Assembly: GCF_028713855.1 (NCBI RefSeq)
Contig: NZ_JAQTNN010000010.1
Span: forward strand, 53,490 to 117,489
Direction: 5' to 3'
DNA from: Sulfuricurvum sp.
Lineage (GTDB): Bacteria; Campylobacterota; Campylobacteria; Campylobacterales; Sulfurimonadaceae
DNA: 64,000 nt
Shown: piece by piece, positions 1-9,465 of the stretch
How positions within the stretch are numbered: the stretch's first letter is position 1
Layout of the letters: each line of letters opens with the position of its first letter
Made by a program: the position numbers and the translations under genes
Notes under the pieces: model-generated
What the model was told of the DNA's origin: nothing
Database searches by the model: none
The model's input: only the letters and a program-made list of their open reading frames with translations

Positions 1-4
1 TGTT

Positions 5-427
5 TTATTGCCGTCTAAAATATCGTGATTTTATATTTGCCAGTTTACTACTTCTATCAAATTCAAAAGACACTTCCACTGTTTTATCATGATCTTTACA
101 AAACAAAGGATCATTACCTTTTATACCAGATATAACGATTTTGTTATCACTTTTTTTATTTGCGTTAATTTTCATTTGAGTTAATTTTGATAGAACTTCT
201 TCTTTGCTTTCACCAATTTTAAAATATTTCAGAACAATTGTATTTACATCAATTTTATTTTCTTGTATTTTCAAAACATAGTCAGGTGTAATATTAGAAT
301 CGTATATTTCATTCAACATCGCTTTTTCATCTTGTGCACTTATATTACTAGAGTGGATTAATGAATTACAACACGCATTTAATCCAATAATCAAAGTGAA
401 CATCAAAAGTATTTTAAAAAAATTCAT
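5..427 (-). CDS. small lipoprotein of unknown function
   Basis: A 140-residue protein with a lipoprotein signal: hydrophobic residues about 5-17 end in a lipobox-like LNAC, with Cys19 the likely lipidated residue, so it should sit on the periplasmic side of a membrane. The mature part is polar and lysine-rich. A segment around residues 69-82 (KYFKIGESKEEVLSKL) loosely recalls the small BamE/SmpA-type fold (F-x-x-G-x-x-x-x-x-V), but this is only a resemblance. An AGG sits about 8 bases before the start ATG. The DNA is AT-rich compared with neighbouring purH. No function is assigned. Confidence 0.7.
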   Translation of the reverse strand: MNFFKILLMFTLIIGLNACCNSLIHSSNISAQDEKAMLNEIYDSNITPDYVLKIQENKIDVNTIVLKYFKIGESKEEVLSKLTQMKINANKKSDNKIVISGIKGNDPLFCKDHDKTVEVSFEFDRSSKLANIKSRYFRRQ

Positions 428-501
428 TATTTACCTATTTTTGTTAATTAGAGTTAATGATAATAGTGTTTTAAAACTTTATAGAAAATAAAAAGTGGAT
501 G

Positions 502-531
502 GATTCCCGATCGAGTCGGGAATGACGGGAA
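502..531. repeat. REP-like inverted repeat, probable purH terminator
   Basis: An 8-bp perfect stem (503-510 with 516-523, ATTCCCGA / TCGGGAAT) around a 5-base loop lies just downstream of purH. Read on the minus strand it is followed within about 15 bases by a T-rich run, so it could end purH transcription. The flanks (GTCAT before, C-x-AT-C after, minus strand) match a second element at 13867-13900 with the same 8-5-8 geometry, so this is a dispersed element and not only a terminator. Confidence 0.6.
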
Positions 532-539
532 AGGAGATT

Positions 540-2075
540 CTAGTGGAGGAAGTGTCGAACACCTGTGAAATAGAGTGCCATACCGTGCTCATCCGCCGCC
601 GCGATGACTTCCTCGTCACGAACAGAGCCGCCCGGTTGGATAACGGTTTTAACACCCGCACCTGCCGCCGCATCGATAGAATCACGGAACGGAAAGAACG
701 CTTCAGACGCTAACGCCGAACCGCTCACATCCAGACCCATCTCTTCGGCTTTGCGCAATGCACAGCGCGCCGCATCGACACGTGAGGTCATCCCCATTCC
801 GACCGCTACCATCGCCGCGTCTTTGACGTAAACGACACAGTTTGATTTGGTCAATGACGCTACTTTGTAAGCGATCTCAGCGTCTTTCATCGCCGCATCA
901 CTCGCAACGTGTTTGGTAACGAGTTTTGCGTTAGCAACTTCTTCATGCGTTACACGGTCGGCATCTTGGAATACAAACCCGCCGTCGATGTGTTTGAAAT
1001 CGATTGCATCGTTGCTGAGGGCGATACGATCATTGCCGTATTCGAAAAGTTTGAGACGTTTTTTCGGCTCAAACACCGCACGTGCTTCATCGTCGATACG
1101 TCCTGCGATAATCACTTCGAGGAACATCTCGTTCATTTTCTCCGCCAACGCTTTGGTCACGACACCGTTCACCGCGACTACACCGCCGAATGCAGAAATC
1201 GGATCGCATTTAAGAGCCTCATTATACGCATCGAGGAGGTTTTCACGGATCGCAAAGCCGCACGGGTTACCGTGTTTGACGATACAGATCGCGTTTTCAT
1301 CCCCGAACGCCGCCGCGATTTTCACCGCACCGCTGATGTCGGTGAGGTTGTTGAAGCTCGCTTCCCCTTTGAGGGTTTTGAAGTTTTTGGAGAAGAACGT
1401 ATCAAACTCGTACAAACCGCCCTTTTGGTGAGGGTTTTCGCCGTAACGGGTATCCATCACTTTGTTTCCGACGATGAACTGTTTAGAGCCCATGCCGTTG
1501 TTAAAGCGTTTGTTCATGTAGTTGGCGATCATCGAATCATACGCCGCTGTGTGCTCATACGCTTTGATCATGAGATCACGGCGGAACTCTACGGTATTTT
1601 CACCGTTTGAAATCGCATTAAGAACGAGTGAGTAGTCTGACGGGTCGGTAAGGATGATAACACTGTCGAAATTTTTCGCCGCAGAACGTACCATCGCAGG
1701 ACCGCCGATGTCGATATTTTCGATGATCTCTTCAAAATCGTCGGTTTTTTCAATCGTTGCTTTGAACGGATAGAGGTTGACACATACCAAATCGATCGCC
1801 TCGACACCGAGTTCGACCGCTTGATCGAGGTGTGATTGTTTGTCACGTCGGTGTAAAATACCGCCGTGGATGTATGGATTGAGAGTTTTAACACGCCCTT
1901 CAAAACACTCAGGGAATTTGGTCACCTCATCGATTTCGATGGCACTTACACCCGCATCTTTGAGCATTTTGTACGTTCCGCCCGTAGAGATGATTTGATA
2001 GTCCAAACCGATAAGAGATTTGGCAAATTCAACGATGTTGCTTTTATCGCTGACACTGAGCAATGCACGCTTCAT
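540..2075 (-). CDS. purH: bifunctional AICAR formyltransferase / IMP cyclohydrolase
   Basis: Catalyses the last two steps of de novo purine synthesis, AICAR to FAICAR and then to IMP, in the cytoplasm. About 511 residues, the usual length. The N-terminal cyclohydrolase (MGS-like) domain starts [13 protein letters not shown] and carries STGGTYKML. The transformylase half carries KHGNPCG (Lys-His proton-relay pair) and ends in the family-typical region with GGSVRDEE and the terminus TGVRHFLH. The ATG at 2075 is preferred over one ten codons upstream because an AAAGGAA ribosome site lies just before it and homologues start there. The product IMP is chemically related to the substrate of the divergent neighbour at 2171. 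Confidence 0.97.
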   Translation of the reverse strand: MKRALLSVSDKSNIVEFAKSLIGLDYQIISTGGTYKMLKDAGVSAIEIDEVTKFPECFEGRVKTLNPYIHGGILHRRDKQSHLDQAVELGVEAIDLVCVNLYPFKATIEKTDDFEEIIENIDIGGPAMVRSAAKNFDSVIILTDPSDYSLVLNAISNGENTVEFRRDLMIKAYEHTAAYDSMIANYMNKRFNNGMGSKQFIVGNKVMDTRYGENPHQKGGLYEFDTFFSKNFKTLKGEASFNNLTDISGAVKIAAAFGDENAICIVKHGNPCGFAIRENLLDAYNEALKCDPISAFGGVVAVNGVVTKALAEKMNEMFLEVIIAGRIDDEARAVFEPKKRLKLFEYGNDRIALSNDAIDFKHIDGGFVFQDADRVTHEEVANAKLVTKHVASDAAMKDAEIAYKVASLTKSNCVVYVKDAAMVAVGMGMTSRVDAARCALRKAEEMGLDVSGSALASEAFFPFRDSIDAAAGAGVKTVIQPGGSVRDEEVIAAADEHGMALYFTGVRHFLH

Positions 2076-2158
2076 GCAGTTCCTTTGATTGGGTCGTATG
2101 CCCATAAATTAATGGTGGAATTGTAGCAAATGGTGGTTTAGGGGAAGGTAAATTGAGA

Positions 2159-2164
2159 TAAAAT
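2159..2164 (+). promoter_or_regulatory. possible -10 element of a leaderless transcript
   Basis: TAAAAT lies only six bases before the ATG at 2171, and no Shine-Dalgarno sequence sits at normal distance (a GGGGAAGG is about 20 bases away). If used, transcription would start at or next to the start codon. This is a weak sequence-only call. Confidence 0.3.
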
Positions 2165-2170
2165 TCTTCT

Positions 2171-2665
2171 ATGAAACCCTATATTCACCCTTTTCCACCC
2201 ATCCTTGATGGGCATACCCGTGTTCTTTTCCTTGGAAGTTTCCCCAGCATCGCTTCATTTGAGCAAGCCTTTTACTATGCCCATCCCCGCAACGCCTTTT
2301 GGCCGATACTCGAAACGATTTTTGATGTACATTTGGAAACCAATGAGGCGAAAAAAGCATTTTGCCTCGAAAAGGGGATCGGGTTGTGGGACGTGATCGG
2401 TTCATGTGAGCGGAGCAATTCGAGCGATACGAATCTGAAAAACTGCATCCCGAATGATTTTGAAAAACTGTTACGTGAGTATCCCAATATCCAAGTCCTC
2501 GCCTTTACCGGGAAAAAAAGCCATGATCTGTTTATGAAGATTTATAAAGATGTGAAGATTGAAAAAGTACTTCTCCCCTCCACGTCACCCGCTCATGCGG
2601 CAATGAAGTTCGAGGAGAAAAAAGATATCTATGAAATTTTTATCAAAAAGTATTTAACTGTTTAA
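2171..2665 (+). CDS. hypoxanthine-DNA glycosylase (UDG superfamily, DNA-deoxyinosine glycosylase)
   Basis: A 164-residue protein of the uracil-DNA-glycosylase fold, best matching the family that excises hypoxanthine (deaminated adenine) from DNA. Evidence: the N-terminal strand RVLFLGSFPS (the superfamily water-activating loop, here GSFPS), the following YYAHPRNAFWPIL, the GIGLWDVI segment, and the C-terminal LLPSTSPAHAAM loop that resembles the UDG leucine/intercalation loop. Length is normal for the family. It is divergent from purH and its 3' end overlaps the convergent carboxypeptidase gene by 12 bases. Substrate preference is from family resemblance only; a mismatch-type UDG is the alternative. 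Confidence 0.85.
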   Translation: MKPYIHPFPPILDGHTRVLFLGSFPSIASFEQAFYYAHPRNAFWPILETIFDVHLETNEAKKAFCLEKGIGLWDVIGSCERSNSSDTNLKNCIPNDFEKLLREYPNIQVLAFTGKKSHDLFMKIYKDVKIEKVLLPSTSPAHAAMKFEEKKDIYEIFIKKYLTV

Positions 2666-3454
2666 AACCTGCTCAAAAATATTTTTAGCCGCCTTCCAGC
2701 GATCCCCTTTGGCGTGCATCATTACGATAATGCAGTCTTTACCATCTTTTTTCGCCCGAGCAATCAGACACGCTCCCGCTTTTGCGGTGTAGCCTGTTTT
2801 AATTCCAACCGCGTATTCGTATCGGTTCAACAGACGGTTATGAGTATAGGCATAAAATTTCTTATGGGCGTTTTGTGAGTAATAGGTGTATTCGTTGAGT
2901 TTACTGATTGCGTTAAATTTACTGTTTTTAATCGCATATTCGGACATTCTCAACAAATCTTTCGGCGTGGAATAGTGCTCTTTATCATCGTATCCACAGG
3001 GGTTGGTAAAGTGGGTGTGAACCATCCCGATCCGTTTTGCTTTGGCGTTCATCATCTCGACAAAATGTTCTTTGTCTCCGCCGACAGCAATTGCAATAGC
3101 CATCGCGGCGTCGTTATTCGACTGGATCATTGCCGCTTTAACCAAATCTTCCAAAATGATTTGATCGCCTCGTTTGTATCCGGCAATCGTCGGTTCAACT
3201 TTTGTCATTTCCCGTGTAATCGTTACGGTCTGATTCAGATGTCCGTGCTCAATAGCCAATAAAGCAGTCATCACTTTCGTAAGACTGGCCGGTTTGAGCT
3301 CTTTTAGCGGTTCTTTCGAATATAACGTCTTTTTTGCACTTAAATCTTTTACGATAATAGCTTCTACTTCAAGTTTGCCCATTTCTGCTTTATTGATCTC
3401 GGCAAATAAACTCACTGAACATGTCAAACATAATGCGACTAATTTTTTTATCAT
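2654..3454 (-). CDS. periplasmic D-alanyl-D-alanine carboxypeptidase (PBP5/7-type)
   Basis: A serine-type D,D-peptidase trimming peptidoglycan side chains. From the chosen start the protein has 266 residues: signal peptide MIKKLVALCL to about residue 18, the active-site motif SLTK (57-60), SNN (112-114) and KTG (209-211), all intact. It ends soon after the catalytic domain, so the extra C-terminal beta domain and amphipathic anchor of E. coli PBP5 are missing, as in the shorter PBP7-like members. The ATG at 3454 is chosen over the upstream one at 3493 because of the GAGG ribosome site and the clean signal peptide. Substrate details are inferred from the family. Confidence 0.93.
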   Translation of the reverse strand: MIKKLVALCLTCSVSLFAEINKAEMGKLEVEAIIVKDLSAKKTLYSKEPLKELKPASLTKVMTALLAIEHGHLNQTVTITREMTKVEPTIAGYKRGDQIILEDLVKAAMIQSNNDAAMAIAIAVGGDKEHFVEMMNAKAKRIGMVHTHFTNPCGYDDKEHYSTPKDLLRMSEYAIKNSKFNAISKLNEYTYYSQNAHKKFYAYTHNRLLNRYEYAVGIKTGYTAKAGACLIARAKKDGKDCIIVMMHAKGDRWKAAKNIFEQVLNS

Positions 3455-3598
3455 ATTTTCTACCTCTTTGATAATTCTAACATACTGAAGCAAACCCTAT
3501 GCCACATACTCTACTTTTATTAATCGACAAAGTAGATTTTTTTTTTAAAATCGCTATCGGGAGGTTATGGTAAAATTCACATCGCCAAAAGGGGAATG

Positions 3599-3874
3599 AT
3601 GCGACGATTGAGACGTTTATTTGTCATGTTATTTGTTGTATCAACCCTATTAGGGGCAATGCATGAGATCATTCACCATCATCATCACGATATGGATGGA
3701 CATGCCGAAGAAAGTTGTCCTATTTATCTTCTCACACAAACAATTGCTGTACCGACAGAAGCGTATCAACTTCCCTCACTTGCATTCGTGTATGAGCCTT
3801 TTATCGGACGATCTTTACCTAAACCTATTGATTCGATCATCTCCTCGCGAAGCCGTTCACCTCCTATTGCTTAA
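3599..3874 (+). CDS. His-rich small exported or membrane protein preceding a TonB receptor
   Basis: About 91 residues with a hydrophobic N-terminal segment (residues 7-21) followed by a metal-binding-looking cluster: H22, then five consecutive His (26-30), D31, D33, H35 and C40. The rest is proline- and serine-rich without known motifs. AAGGGG precedes a double ATG; the second (3599) gives the better spacing. It lies 54 bases before the TonB receptor on the same strand, so the two are probably co-transcribed and may act on one metal or metal complex. Similar short His-rich proteins (for example DUF2946 members) occur beside metal-responsive receptors. No function is proven. Confidence 0.6.
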   Translation: MRRLRRLFVMLFVVSTLLGAMHEIIHHHHHDMDGHAEESCPIYLLTQTIAVPTEAYQLPSLAFVYEPFIGRSLPKPIDSIISSRSRSPPIA

Positions 3875-3928
3875 TCTCCTTTCTTACTAACCAAACCATT
3901 TTTATCATTTAACAATTAGGATATTTCT

Positions 3929-6007
3929 ATGAAAAAAACTCTCTCTATCGTTGCGTGTGCAGCATTATGCACTTTTGCATCGGCAAACGATCTCCAACTG
4001 GACAAAATTACCGTTGATGGCACTACCCCTGTCCTTCAGCACAAAGGTTCTCTCAAAGATTTGGTTGAAAAAACAGAAATGATCGACAAAAATGAGATCA
4101 CGCAAACCCAATCGGCCACACTTGCCGATGTCATAAGTAAACAAGCCGGTATCAGTGTTACAACAGGCTGTTCCATCTGCGGGCTCAAACGAGTTCAAAT
4201 GAATGGGCTCAAAGGGGAACATACGACCGTGTTGGTGGATGGGATCCCGTTTAACTCAACCGTTTCGAGTTTTTACGGTATGGACGCCATCGGCACTGCG
4301 GATATTGAAAGTATCGAGATAGCACGCGGTTCAGGGATGTCCCTAACCGCCCCCGAAGCGATCGGGGGGACTATCAACATTATCCCTCGCAAACCGCGTG
4401 CCAACGGTGTCGAAGTTGATCTCTCCATGGGAACATTGGGGACTAAAAATTATTCAATCCTCGGCGAAGCGATGAGCGCAGATAAAAAAACGGGGGTACT
4501 CGTTTCCGCATCGTACCACGATCAAAATCAGGTAGACAATGATCACAACGGTGTCAGCGAATCTCCGAGTCTGGAAAATCAATCCCTCTCAGTAATGTTG
4601 ACACATGAGTTCTCACCTATCGATTCGCTAGAGCTAAAAGCAAGTCATTTCACCTCACATTCATTGGGAGGCCCCATGGTTTCAGAGAGCTCTGCGGTTG
4701 CCGGTTATGATGCTTCCATCCCTGCAGATCCCTCGTTTGAAGGCGGAAATGTCAATCATCCGCTTACAAGCAATGCTATGTCTGTCTTGGAACGTATCGA
4801 TACAACGCGCGATGAGATGTATCTCAAACAACGTCATGCACTCAACAATGACATGAACCTTCAAACGACACTGGCTTACGCCGAACAAATACAAGATTCG
4901 CTTTATGAAGGATCCGATTATCTCAATACCGATAAAACCTATTTCGGTGATCTAAAAATCGATCATGCACTCAACAACAACCACTTCCTAACCTACGGAG
5001 CCGATGCCAAAATCGAAACTGCCCGCTCACAATCGGTGGCATTTTTCGATGTTGCCGGTAGGGATAAAGATGACTTTGATTACACGGCATTGGGACTTTA
5101 TGCCCAAGACGCATGGATGATCAATGATCAAAACGAGCTCACACTCGCACTACGCGGCGCTAAAATCACCACCGATTGGCGTGCCAAAACGGCACAAGGA
5201 AATGAGATTGACGAAACATTGCTCGTTCCCCGACTCCACTGGCGTCATAACCATACGAATACTCTGACTTCGCGCTTTAGTGCCGGAATGGGATATCGCT
5301 CACCTCTCACTTTTTTTGAATCGGAACACGGTCTGCTCGATAGCGGATTTGATATGGCGATTACGGAGTTGGAAAAGTCACACGGTGCGAGCTATACCCT
5401 ATCGTATGATGCCGATGGTCTGAGTGTGACCGCTTCTGCTGCCTATACGCAAGTCAAAAATCTCGCGTACATCGATGATTCCGCCGCAACTCCTGTTTTG
5501 CGTAATAGCGCCGAAGCAGTCAGTGTCAAAAACATGGATATCACCATCGGCTATGAACTAAGCGACGGACTCAATCTCTCCGGAGCCTATGAGATCTACC
5601 GATACGATGATGCATACAAGTCCCACCTCTCACTCGCCGCTATTGAACAGCGCGCACGTGTAAGTATTGATTATGATGTTAACGATTGGGAATTTTACAC
5701 CGAAGCGACATGGGTGGGTGCACGCAATTTAGCACCATACGGATACGGTGATCGTTATAACGATGATCTGGCTACCTCTCCTAAAAATACAACATCACCG
5801 GCATTTGCTACCGTCGATCTCAAAATTTCCAAAGCACTTAACAAAAATTTTACCCTCTACGCAGGTGCAAAAAACTTATTTGATTATATACAAACCGACA
5901 CCGAGTCACCCCTCTTCTACGATGCGGACGGCGGCTTTGATTCAGCCCATATTTGGGGACCGCTACGAGGTCGAATGGTGTATGCAGGATTAAAAGCAAC
6001 ATTTTGA
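3929..6007 (+). CDS. TonB-dependent outer-membrane receptor with Cys-x-x-Cys plug
   Basis: A 692-residue receptor: signal peptide to about residue 19 (cleavage after ASA), plug domain about 25-155 with LADVISKQAGISV, VLVDGIPFN and IEIARGSG followed by GGTINI, and a 22-strand-type beta barrel ending in an aromatic C-terminus (GLKATF). Unusual for the superfamily, the plug carries GCSICG (Cys81, Cys84) just before the VQMNGL strand. I recall similar Cys-x-x-Cys plugs in receptors encoded near heavy-metal genes, mainly in Bacteroidetes. With the preceding His-rich gene this suggests uptake of a transition metal or metal complex. That is inference; the substrate is unknown. Confidence 0.92.
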   Translation: MKKTLSIVACAALCTFASANDLQLDKITVDGTTPVLQHKGSLKDLVEKTEMIDKNEITQTQSATLADVISKQAGISVTTGCSICGLKRVQMNGLKGEHTTVLVDGIPFNSTVSSFYGMDAIGTADIESIEIARGSGMSLTAPEAIGGTINIIPRKPRANGVEVDLSMGTLGTKNYSILGEAMSADKKTGVLVSASYHDQNQVDNDHNGVSESPSLENQSLSVMLTHEFSPIDSLELKASHFTSHSLGGPMVSESSAVAGYDASIPADPSFEGGNVNHPLTSNAMSVLERIDTTRDEMYLKQRHALNNDMNLQTTLAYAEQIQDSLYEGSDYLNTDKTYFGDLKIDHALNNNHFLTYGADAKIETARSQSVAFFDVAGRDKDDFDYTALGLYAQDAWMINDQNELTLALRGAKITTDWRAKTAQGNEIDETLLVPRLHWRHNHTNTLTSRFSAGMGYRSPLTFFESEHGLLDSGFDMAITELEKSHGASYTLSYDADGLSVTASAAYTQVKNLAYIDDSAATPVLRNSAEAVSVKNMDITIGYELSDGLNLSGAYEIYRYDDAYKSHLSLAAIEQRARVSIDYDVNDWEFYTEATWVGARNLAPYGYGDRYNDDLATSPKNTTSPAFATVDLKISKALNKNFTLYAGAKNLFDYIQTDTESPLFYDADGGFDSAHIWGPLRGRMVYAGLKATF

Positions 6008-6031
6008 AATATTTTTTCGTTACAATAGAGA

Positions 6032-7150
6032 ATGCAAAGTTCATCTACTGCCCATCTTGAAATCATTAATGAACACTCTCATACCTTGCTTCAATGCAGC
6101 GGTATGTGGACATTACCGTATTTAAGTACAGTTGCCTATCAATTGGAAACATTGAATCCCGAATCTTCAGTCATTTGGGATGTTTCACACATAAGTGAAA
6201 TCGATTCAGCCGGTATAGCCCTATGGCAGCTCTACCACCGCGCATTTGAGCACAAGGGACTTGAATCCAAACTCATCGGTGCCAATCCAGACCATGACAA
6301 ACTCTACCGTCTCCTCTATAGCCATACATATGAACCGGAACAGCCGCCAAAAACACATTCATGGCTGTATGTTTTGGGACATGAAACCCATCAAAACATC
6401 TTAGGGATTGGGACTTTTTTAGCATTCTTAGGTGAGGCATTTGTCCTTTTAGTCTATACCCTTCTCCACCCGACGCAGATTCGTTATCGTTCCATTGTTG
6501 CCCATATTTTTGCGACAGGGGCGACTGCACTGCCTATCATCGCCCTAAGTGCGTTTTTAATCGGGGTGGTGGTTGCCTATCAAAGTATCGTTCAACTCCA
6601 AAAATTCGGAGCCGATATTTTTATCGTCGATATGATCGGCATATCACTCACCCGTGAACTTGCCCCCCTTATCACCGCTATTGTCGTTGCAGGTCGGAGC
6701 GGTTCGGCATTTACAGCTCAAATCGGCGCGATGAAAATGACTCAGGAAATCGATGCCATGAAAACAATGGGATTCGATCCCTTCACCTTTTTGGTATGGC
6801 CTCGGGTCATAGCGCTGATGATTGTCATGCCGCTTCTTATCTTTTTTGCCGACATCATCGGAATATTTGGAGGGATGGTGATTGCTCAGGCTCAATCGCA
6901 TTTGAGCTTTAGCGAATTTGTTCACCGTCTACAGGGGGCACTGCCCATCAAACATTACATTATCGGCGTTGTCAAAGGACCTTTTTTCGCCTTTTTGATC
7001 GCCATAGTCAGTACTTACCGAGGATTCCAAGTTTCTATGAATACCGAAAGCATCGGTTATTACACTACCAAAAGCGTCGTAAACTCCATCTTTTTGGTCA
7101 TAGCGTGTGATGCCATCTTCTCAGTTCTGCTTACAGAGCTAAAACTATGA
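6032..7150 (+). CDS. MlaE-family lipid ABC transporter permease with N-terminal STAS-like domain
   Basis: Inner-membrane permease of an MCE-type phospholipid transport system. Residues 1-95 form a STAS/anti-anti-sigma-like domain (VIWDVSHISEIDSAGIALWQ); residues about 120-372 are the MlaE domain with several membrane helices and the conserved RELAPLITAIVVAGRSGSAF and EIDAMKTMGFDP motifs. The fused STAS domain fills the role that separate MlaB plays in E. coli. The gene overlaps the ATPase gene by four bases. The locus corresponds, from memory, to iamB of C. jejuni. Direction of lipid transport cannot be read from sequence. A -10-like TACAAT lies five bases before the ATG with little ribosome site. 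Confidence 0.93.
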   Translation: MQSSSTAHLEIINEHSHTLLQCSGMWTLPYLSTVAYQLETLNPESSVIWDVSHISEIDSAGIALWQLYHRAFEHKGLESKLIGANPDHDKLYRLLYSHTYEPEQPPKTHSWLYVLGHETHQNILGIGTFLAFLGEAFVLLVYTLLHPTQIRYRSIVAHIFATGATALPIIALSAFLIGVVVAYQSIVQLQKFGADIFIVDMIGISLTRELAPLITAIVVAGRSGSAFTAQIGAMKMTQEIDAMKTMGFDPFTFLVWPRVIALMIVMPLLIFFADIIGIFGGMVIAQAQSHLSFSEFVHRLQGALPIKHYIIGVVKGPFFAFLIAIVSTYRGFQVSMNTESIGYYTTKSVVNSIFLVIACDAIFSVLLTELKL

Positions 7151-7902
7151 ACAGTATCATTATCGAAGCGCGCGATATCGTCACCGCCTTCGGAGATATG
7201 CTCATCCACGATCATATCAACTGCTCCATCCGTAAAAATGAGATTTATGCCCTTTTAGGGGGAAGCGGATCGGGGAAATCAACACTCCTTCGTGAGATGA
7301 TTCTTCTCCAACACCCTAAAAGCGGAACCCTTAAGGTGTTAGGAATTGATTTAAATACAATTACTCCGTTGGAAGCACAGAATCTTCGACGCCAATGGGG
7401 GGTGTTGTTTCAATCCGGAGCATTGTACTCTTCACTTACCGTCGGTGAAAATATCGCAATGCTCTATCATGAGTACACCGATCTTCCCCCCAAGCTTATT
7501 AACGAGCTAGTCGGAATTAAGATAGATCTTGTGGGCCTCCCTCCTCATGCCCGATTCCTTTATCCCAGCGAGCTCAGCGGAGGGATGGTAAAGCGTGCTG
7601 CCCTTGCCCGTGCCCTCGCACTCGACCCGAAATTGCTTTTTTTAGATGAACCGACCTCCGGTCTCGATCCTCTCAGTTCACGCCAATTTGATACCCTGAT
7701 AGCTCAACTTCGGGACCTGTTAGGGCTCACAGTAGTCATGGTGACTCACGATTTGGATACCATACACCACATTATCGATCGATTTGCCCTTCTGGGTGAA
7801 AAAAAAGTGATTGCCGAGGGGACACTAAACGAAGTCCTCCAATACAATCACCCGATCATCGATTATTTCTTCCAAAGGGGGTCTTATGGAATCAAAGATT
7901 AA
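7147..7902 (+). CDS. MlaF-type ABC transporter ATP-binding protein
   Basis: A 251-residue ATPase energising the neighbouring MlaE-like permease. Walker A GGSGSGKST (about 38-46), Q-loop with LFQSGALYSSLTVGENI as in MlaF proteins, ABC signature LSGGM (about 147-151), Walker B LLFLDEPTSGLD, and the switch His in VTHDLD. The start overlaps the permease stop (ATGA) and the end overlaps the MCE gene by 17 bases, so translation is probably coupled. Homologue of C. jejuni iamA by position and family. Confidence 0.95.
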   Translation: MNSIIIEARDIVTAFGDMLIHDHINCSIRKNEIYALLGGSGSGKSTLLREMILLQHPKSGTLKVLGIDLNTITPLEAQNLRRQWGVLFQSGALYSSLTVGENIAMLYHEYTDLPPKLINELVGIKIDLVGLPPHARFLYPSELSGGMVKRAALARALALDPKLLFLDEPTSGLDPLSSRQFDTLIAQLRDLLGLTVVMVTHDLDTIHHIIDRFALLGEKKVIAEGTLNEVLQYNHPIIDYFFQRGSYGIKD

Positions 7903-8854
7903 CTATACCGCTGTAGGCATTTTTGTCCTGATTTTGGGCTCTGCTCTCATCGCATTTGCATTTTGGCTCGGTAAATACAATCAAGACGAAAACAATTACC
8001 ACCGTTATCGTGTCTACATCACCGAATCAGTATCAGGACTCGCCCCCGAAGCGGCAGTAAAATTTAGCGGTGTCGATGTCGGCATGGTCGAATCCATCCG
8101 CATCAACCCGCACAACAGTGAAGAGGTAGAACTGACCCTGAAAATCAAAAAAGAGACGCCGATTAAAACCGATTCTACCGCCGTATTAAAATTTTACGGG
8201 ATTACGGGGCTCGCGTTTATCGAGATCATCGGAGGAAGTAAAAATGCCCCCCTTCTCAAAACCGATGCTAATACTATTGCCACTATCCCCGCCTCCTCTT
8301 CACTGATCAAACGGCTGGATGAATCACTCAGTAATGTCGCATCCAAACTCACCGTGACACTCGATCGTGCTGATCGCCTTTTCAGCGATAAAAATGTTGA
8401 TAATGTCGCACAATCATTAGAACATTTACGTTCTCTTACCGCCCAAATCGATGCCTATCAAGTACAAGTAAAACAGCTATTAGCACAAAGTATCACACTC
8501 GAATCTAATGCTACCGATGCCTTGGGATCGATGAAAGAGGCTGCAGTAAGTGTCAAAACCACTTCAGGAAATTTCAACACTCTCATTCAAACCAAAATGG
8601 CAAATACCCTCGAATCGCTTCAAGCCACCTCGCAGGAGAGCCATACACTGATTCGCAAACTCGAATCCTCGCTCGATCGTGGAGATTATGATGTCCGCTC
8701 CATGGCGGCTCCGGCATCTTCCGAATTGAGTGATCTAATCGATCAAACCAAGACCCTAACGAATGAAATGGAAGCCACACTGCTCAACCTTCGCCAAAGC
8801 CCTTCCGATTTGTTATTCAAAAAATCCACCCAAAAACCCGGACCAGGAGAATAA
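7886..8854 (+). CDS. MCE-domain lipid-binding protein (MlaD-like)
   Basis: A 322-residue membrane-anchored periplasmic subunit. One N-terminal transmembrane helix (residues about 8-27), then an MCE domain about 40-120 (YRVYITESVSGLAPEAAVKFSGVDVG) and a long helical C-terminal region (about 140-300) with coiled-coil character. It should form the hydrophobic channel or shuttle that receives lipid from the MlaE/MlaF complex. Longer than E. coli MlaD (about 180 residues) because of the helical tail, which is like other single-MCE proteins such as PqiB/YebT relatives. Its stop and the next start share a base (TAATG). Confidence 0.92.
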   Translation: MESKINYTAVGIFVLILGSALIAFAFWLGKYNQDENNYHRYRVYITESVSGLAPEAAVKFSGVDVGMVESIRINPHNSEEVELTLKIKKETPIKTDSTAVLKFYGITGLAFIEIIGGSKNAPLLKTDANTIATIPASSSLIKRLDESLSNVASKLTVTLDRADRLFSDKNVDNVAQSLEHLRSLTAQIDAYQVQVKQLLAQSITLESNATDALGSMKEAAVSVKTTSGNFNTLIQTKMANTLESLQATSQESHTLIRKLESSLDRGDYDVRSMAAPASSELSDLIDQTKTLTNEMEATLLNLRQSPSDLLFKKSTQKPGPGE

Positions 8855-9465
8855 TGATAATGAAATACTTCATCCCTTTCGTCTTTACGGCTTTACTAAT
8901 AATCGGGTGTTCTACACCCCTTACCCCCCCTATCAATGAGTACACCATTCTCCCCTCGGAACATCTTCAAAAGGAGAAAGCGCCATTATCGCCGCATACT
9001 CTGAGTATCGCTTCGAGTAAAACACTCCCTTCTCTTTCTTCCAAAAGTCTTTATTACCTTCGAGAAGGGGGGGAGAGCGGAGCCTATCTCTACAGTCGAT
9101 GGAGTGATACCCCAGCCGTATTGATCCAACGCTCACTTACCGCTTCACTCCAAGAGAAAGGAGTGTTTACATCACTTCTCCCTCAAACATCTGCCGTACA
9201 TGCCAACTGGGTGCTTGAATCAGAATTAAGTGCTTTTTATCACCGTTTCCCCAAAAACAGCAAAAGTGAAGGAGTTATCGATATTACCTATCGGCTCGTC
9301 GATACCTCAACCAAACGCTCTATGGGGTCCAAACGATTCGTCATTACCGTCGCTGCACCCACCGACAATGCCACAGGCGGCGTTAATGCACTTACTCTGG
9401 CAACCGAAGAACTATGTACTCAAGTGACGACATGGATCACTACACTCGCACAGGAGCACCCATGA
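8854..9465 (+). CDS. ABC-type transport auxiliary lipoprotein (PqiC/MlaD-partner family)
   Basis: A 203-residue lipoprotein: signal peptide with lipobox IIGC (Cys19), then a mature domain with YTILPSE, KSLYYLREGGESGAYLYSRWSDTPAVL and a C-terminal FVITVAAPTDNATGGVNAL segment typical of the auxiliary lipoproteins found at the end of MCE operons. It probably anchors the transporter to the outer membrane. An AGGAG lies at good distance from the ATG at 8854; a second in-frame ATG follows six bases later. The end overlaps the start of pfkA by four bases (ATGA). Confidence 0.85.
   Translation: MIMKYFIPFVFTALLIIGCSTPLTPPINEYTILPSEHLQKEKAPLSPHTLSIASSKTLPSLSSKSLYYLREGGESGAYLYSRWSDTPAVLIQRSLTASLQEKGVFTSLLPQTSAVHANWVLESELSAFYHRFPKNSKSEGVIDITYRLVDTSTKRSMGSKRFVITVAAPTDNATGGVNALTLATEELCTQVTTWITTLAQEHP

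Noticed and set aside
909..1610. 233-codon plus-strand open frame inside purH
   Set aside because: It is antisense to purH, has no ribosome site, domain or signal, and its composition (F-, R- and H-rich) is typical of a shadow frame.
6004..6026. TTGAAA as -35 of the mlaE-like gene
   Set aside because: Only 11 bases separate it from TACAAT.
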